Origin: Clostridiales bacterium UBA6981
GTDB taxonomy: Bacteria; Bacillota; Clostridia; Oscillospirales; Oscillospiraceae
Reading direction: 5' to 3'
Assembly (NCBI GenBank): GCA_002450075.1
Contig: DJYJ01000025.1
Coordinates: 1 to 23,350, forward strand
Length of the DNA: 23,350 bases
Below the pieces are notes generated by a model. That model did not search any database and had not been told where the DNA came from. It was given only the letters and a program-made list of their open reading frames with translations. The translations under genes and the position numbers were made by a program. This document shows, in pieces, positions 21,984 through 23,350 of the stretch (its first letter is position 1; each line of letters begins with the position of its first letter).

Positions 21984-23135
21984 TCAGGCCGCTTGATTCG
22001 GCGGCTGGTAGAGTTGCTCGGTGTCGAGCAGCAGATAGATCAGCATGAGCAGCTTTCTAGAGACTGCGATGATGGCCTTCTTCTGACCGAGCTTGTGCTG
22101 ATGAGACCAGAACCAATCATGGAAAGGTGAATTGCGTACCTTCACAGCTGCCCAGGCTGCCTGGCACAAAATAGCTTTCACATATGGGTTTCCATGAAGA
22201 GTTTTTCTGGACTTCATCTTACCTGCGCTTTCGTCGTTTCTGGGCGTGACGCCGGCCCAGCGACATAGCTTTTCACCGGATGAAAAATGCTCTTGTGGAG
22301 CAGCACTGATCTCTGCTATAATCTCCATGGCGGACTCCTCGTCGAAGCCGGGAACGGAATCGATGATGGCCAGTTGCTCTTGAAACTGTTGGGACAGCAA
22401 GCGCATATCCTCGAGGATACTGTCAATATCCTCCTGGCAGGAGTCAAGCTTGTGGAGCAGATGTTTGAGAAGGCGCTGTTCCGCAGGAGAAAGGTTGCCG
22501 CAGACTGCCGCTGAAATCTCTTCGGGAGACCGGCGAAGCCTGCGGCAATTTTCTATGACGTCGATCTCTGAGAGAGAACCGGTATCCCGCAGAATATTCA
22601 GAAGTTTTCTCCCGGATACGGAGAGGATATCTTTCATGACGGAAGAGAACTTAAAGCCGTGCGCCTGCAGGAACTTCTCCAGCCGGTTGACATACCGGCA
22701 GCGCTCCTGGACAAAGGTTCGGTGCAGCCGTGAGCATTCGCGCAAGTCCCGGATTGCAGCAGGTGGAACAAAGCTCTTTTCCAAAAGGCCATGACGCAGC
22801 AGCGTTGCGATCCACTCTGCGTCACCGACGTCGGTCTTTCTGCCGGGCAGATTCCGCATGTGGTTAGCATTTACCACCCAAACATTTTCGAGATATTCTG
22901 AACAGAGTTCCAGGGCCTCAAAGATTGGCTTCCAGTACACACCGGTGCTCTCCATGGCAACAGAATAGCAATCGTTATGGGAAAGCCACACGGTCAGTCT
23001 TTTCAGTTCCGGTTTTGTTGTTCCAAAGCTTTCTCTGACAGCGTCGGGTTCAAGGCCCTCTCCGCGAAGGATGCAAGCCTCGATCAAGTCTTTGTGTACA
23101 TCCAATCCGCAGCAGCAGTACAATAAAGCTTCCAT
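21984..23135 (-). CDS. IS110-family transposase (DEDD recombinase)
   Basis: 383 residues from the ATG at 23135. The RuvC-like N-terminal domain has the DEDD tetrad: D12 (GLDVHK), E62 (AMESTGVYW), D102 and D105 (KTDVGDAEW). A coiled-coil stretch leads to the C-terminal Transposase_20 domain: SVPGFDEESAMEIIAEI, LCRWAGVTPRNDESAGK with the putative catalytic serine in NDESAG, and HGNPYVKAILCQAAW. Such enzymes recombine DNA under guidance of an element-encoded bridge RNA, as shown for IS621. GGAGG lies 5 nt before the ATG, and a GTG at 23141 overlaps that site and is rejected. The gene appears intact, so the element may be active. Confidence 0.93.
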   Translation of the reverse strand: MEALLYCCCGLDVHKDLIEACILRGEGLEPDAVRESFGTTKPELKRLTVWLSHNDCYSVAMESTGVYWKPIFEALELCSEYLENVWVVNANHMRNLPGRKTDVGDAEWIATLLRHGLLEKSFVPPAAIRDLRECSRLHRTFVQERCRYVNRLEKFLQAHGFKFSSVMKDILSVSGRKLLNILRDTGSLSEIDVIENCRRLRRSPEEISAAVCGNLSPAEQRLLKHLLHKLDSCQEDIDSILEDMRLLSQQFQEQLAIIDSVPGFDEESAMEIIAEISAAPQEHFSSGEKLCRWAGVTPRNDESAGKMKSRKTLHGNPYVKAILCQAAWAAVKVRNSPFHDWFWSHQHKLGQKKAIIAVSRKLLMLIYLLLDTEQLYQPPNQAA

Positions 23136-23140
23136 GGTCA

Positions 23141-23167
23141 CCTCCGCAATGATTTAGATGGCGGAGG
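23141..23167 (-). promoter_or_regulatory. Hairpin hiding the transposase ribosome binding site
   Basis: On the minus strand CCTCCGC (23161-23167) pairs with GCGGAGG (23141-23147) across a 13-nt loop; GGAGG is the Shine-Dalgarno site of the transposase. Such hairpins limit translation from read-through transcripts in other insertion sequences. Confidence 0.55.
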
Positions 23168-23330
23168 CGGTCACCTGAAAAACTGTAGTTTAATGCACGC
23201 GGTCGAACCGCAATTCTGTGTGCTCAAAGGTGCCCCGGCCACGTTCTAAGAGGCGCACTCATGGTGGCAAACCGTCCCTCGGCCTTCCTCCGCGTCTTCA
23301 GTGTACCATTTTTCATGCATTTTGTGCGCG
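23168..23330 (-). ncRNA. Candidate IS110 bridge RNA region
   Basis: The non-coding sequence upstream of the transposase has no ORF but shows structure: a GCGGT-TCG-ACCGC hairpin (23199-23211), a TGGTACACT extended -10-like element near 23302-23310, and GGGACGGTT (minus strand, 23270-23278) identical to the core of the neighbouring repeat. In IS110-group elements this position encodes the bridge RNA with target- and donor-pairing loops. The RNA boundaries are only approximate and the loop assignments are inferred. Confidence 0.5.
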
Positions 23331-23350
23331 GCTTTGCGGCATGGGCGTTC

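Larger units (their letters stand above)
21930..23350 (-). mobile_element. IS110-family insertion sequence (ends unresolved)
   Basis: The element holds a full-length DEDD transposase with about 215 nt of non-coding sequence upstream and a short tail downstream. IS110 elements lack long terminal inverted repeats and make no long target duplications, so the exact ends cannot be set from one copy. The low-coordinate end lies somewhere between 21894 and 21983; the other is near or beyond the window edge. The long non-coding part precedes the transposase, as in the IS110 (not IS1111) group. It sits beside REP-like repeats, a typical IS110 target. Confidence 0.75.

Overview
The window is GC-rich, densely packed bacterial DNA with good Shine-Dalgarno sites, GTG/TTG starts and many intrinsic terminators. 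Its families (DUF4003, ACT/HTH UPF0735-type regulator, DUF1538 with PII-like partners, TldD/TldE, an AlgI/DHHW acylation pair) fit a low-oxygen gut Firmicute of class Clostridia, probably Oscillospirales. That placement rests on gene content only. There is no rRNA and no CRISPR array.

Left part (1-6.8 kb): two divergent operons share one intergenic region. Leftward is a flavin redox set: a close relative of the Propionibacterium acnes FAD-dependent polyunsaturated fatty acid isomerase, a phytoene-desaturase/CrtISO/RetSat-type flavoprotein, and a ferredoxin-reductase-like protein with a C-terminal 2Fe-2S domain. Rightward is a tightly overlapping cassette of a compact AMP-forming acyl ligase, a free-standing acyl carrier protein and an acyl-ACP thioesterase. 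Together they look like an undescribed fatty-acyl modification locus: load onto a carrier, isomerise or reduce, release. This is the most interesting part of the window.

Middle part (6.8-13.5 kb, all leftward): a duplicated DUF1538 membrane protein with two PII-like genes behind it, a membrane-anchored TPR/RCC1-repeat protein, an MBOAT (AlgI-like) acyltransferase, and a DHHW/AlgJ-like partner whose expected GDSF serine is a cysteine. The last three form an exopolysaccharide or cell-wall acylation operon with a clear promoter at 13525-13553.

Next (13.6-17.3 kb, leftward): a YdcF-type lipoprotein, a DUF4003 protein, a C39-like papain-fold protein and a PLP-dependent D-cysteine desulfhydrase/ACC-deaminase-family enzyme, closely spaced and probably one operon. 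Then come a 5'-truncated Sel1-repeat remnant and a tRNA-Gln(CTG) gene with consensus promoter and terminator.

Right part (17.8-23.35 kb): an ACT/HTH regulator diverges from tldD; tldE follows directly but is split by a frameshift. Beyond it lies a foreign-looking AT-richer gene bracketed by five copies of a GGGACAGGGGACGGTT repeat, then an IS110-family element. The non-coding region upstream of its transposase is where IS110 elements encode bridge RNA; it contains a hairpin covering the transposase ribosome binding site and a 9-nt match to the neighbouring repeat.
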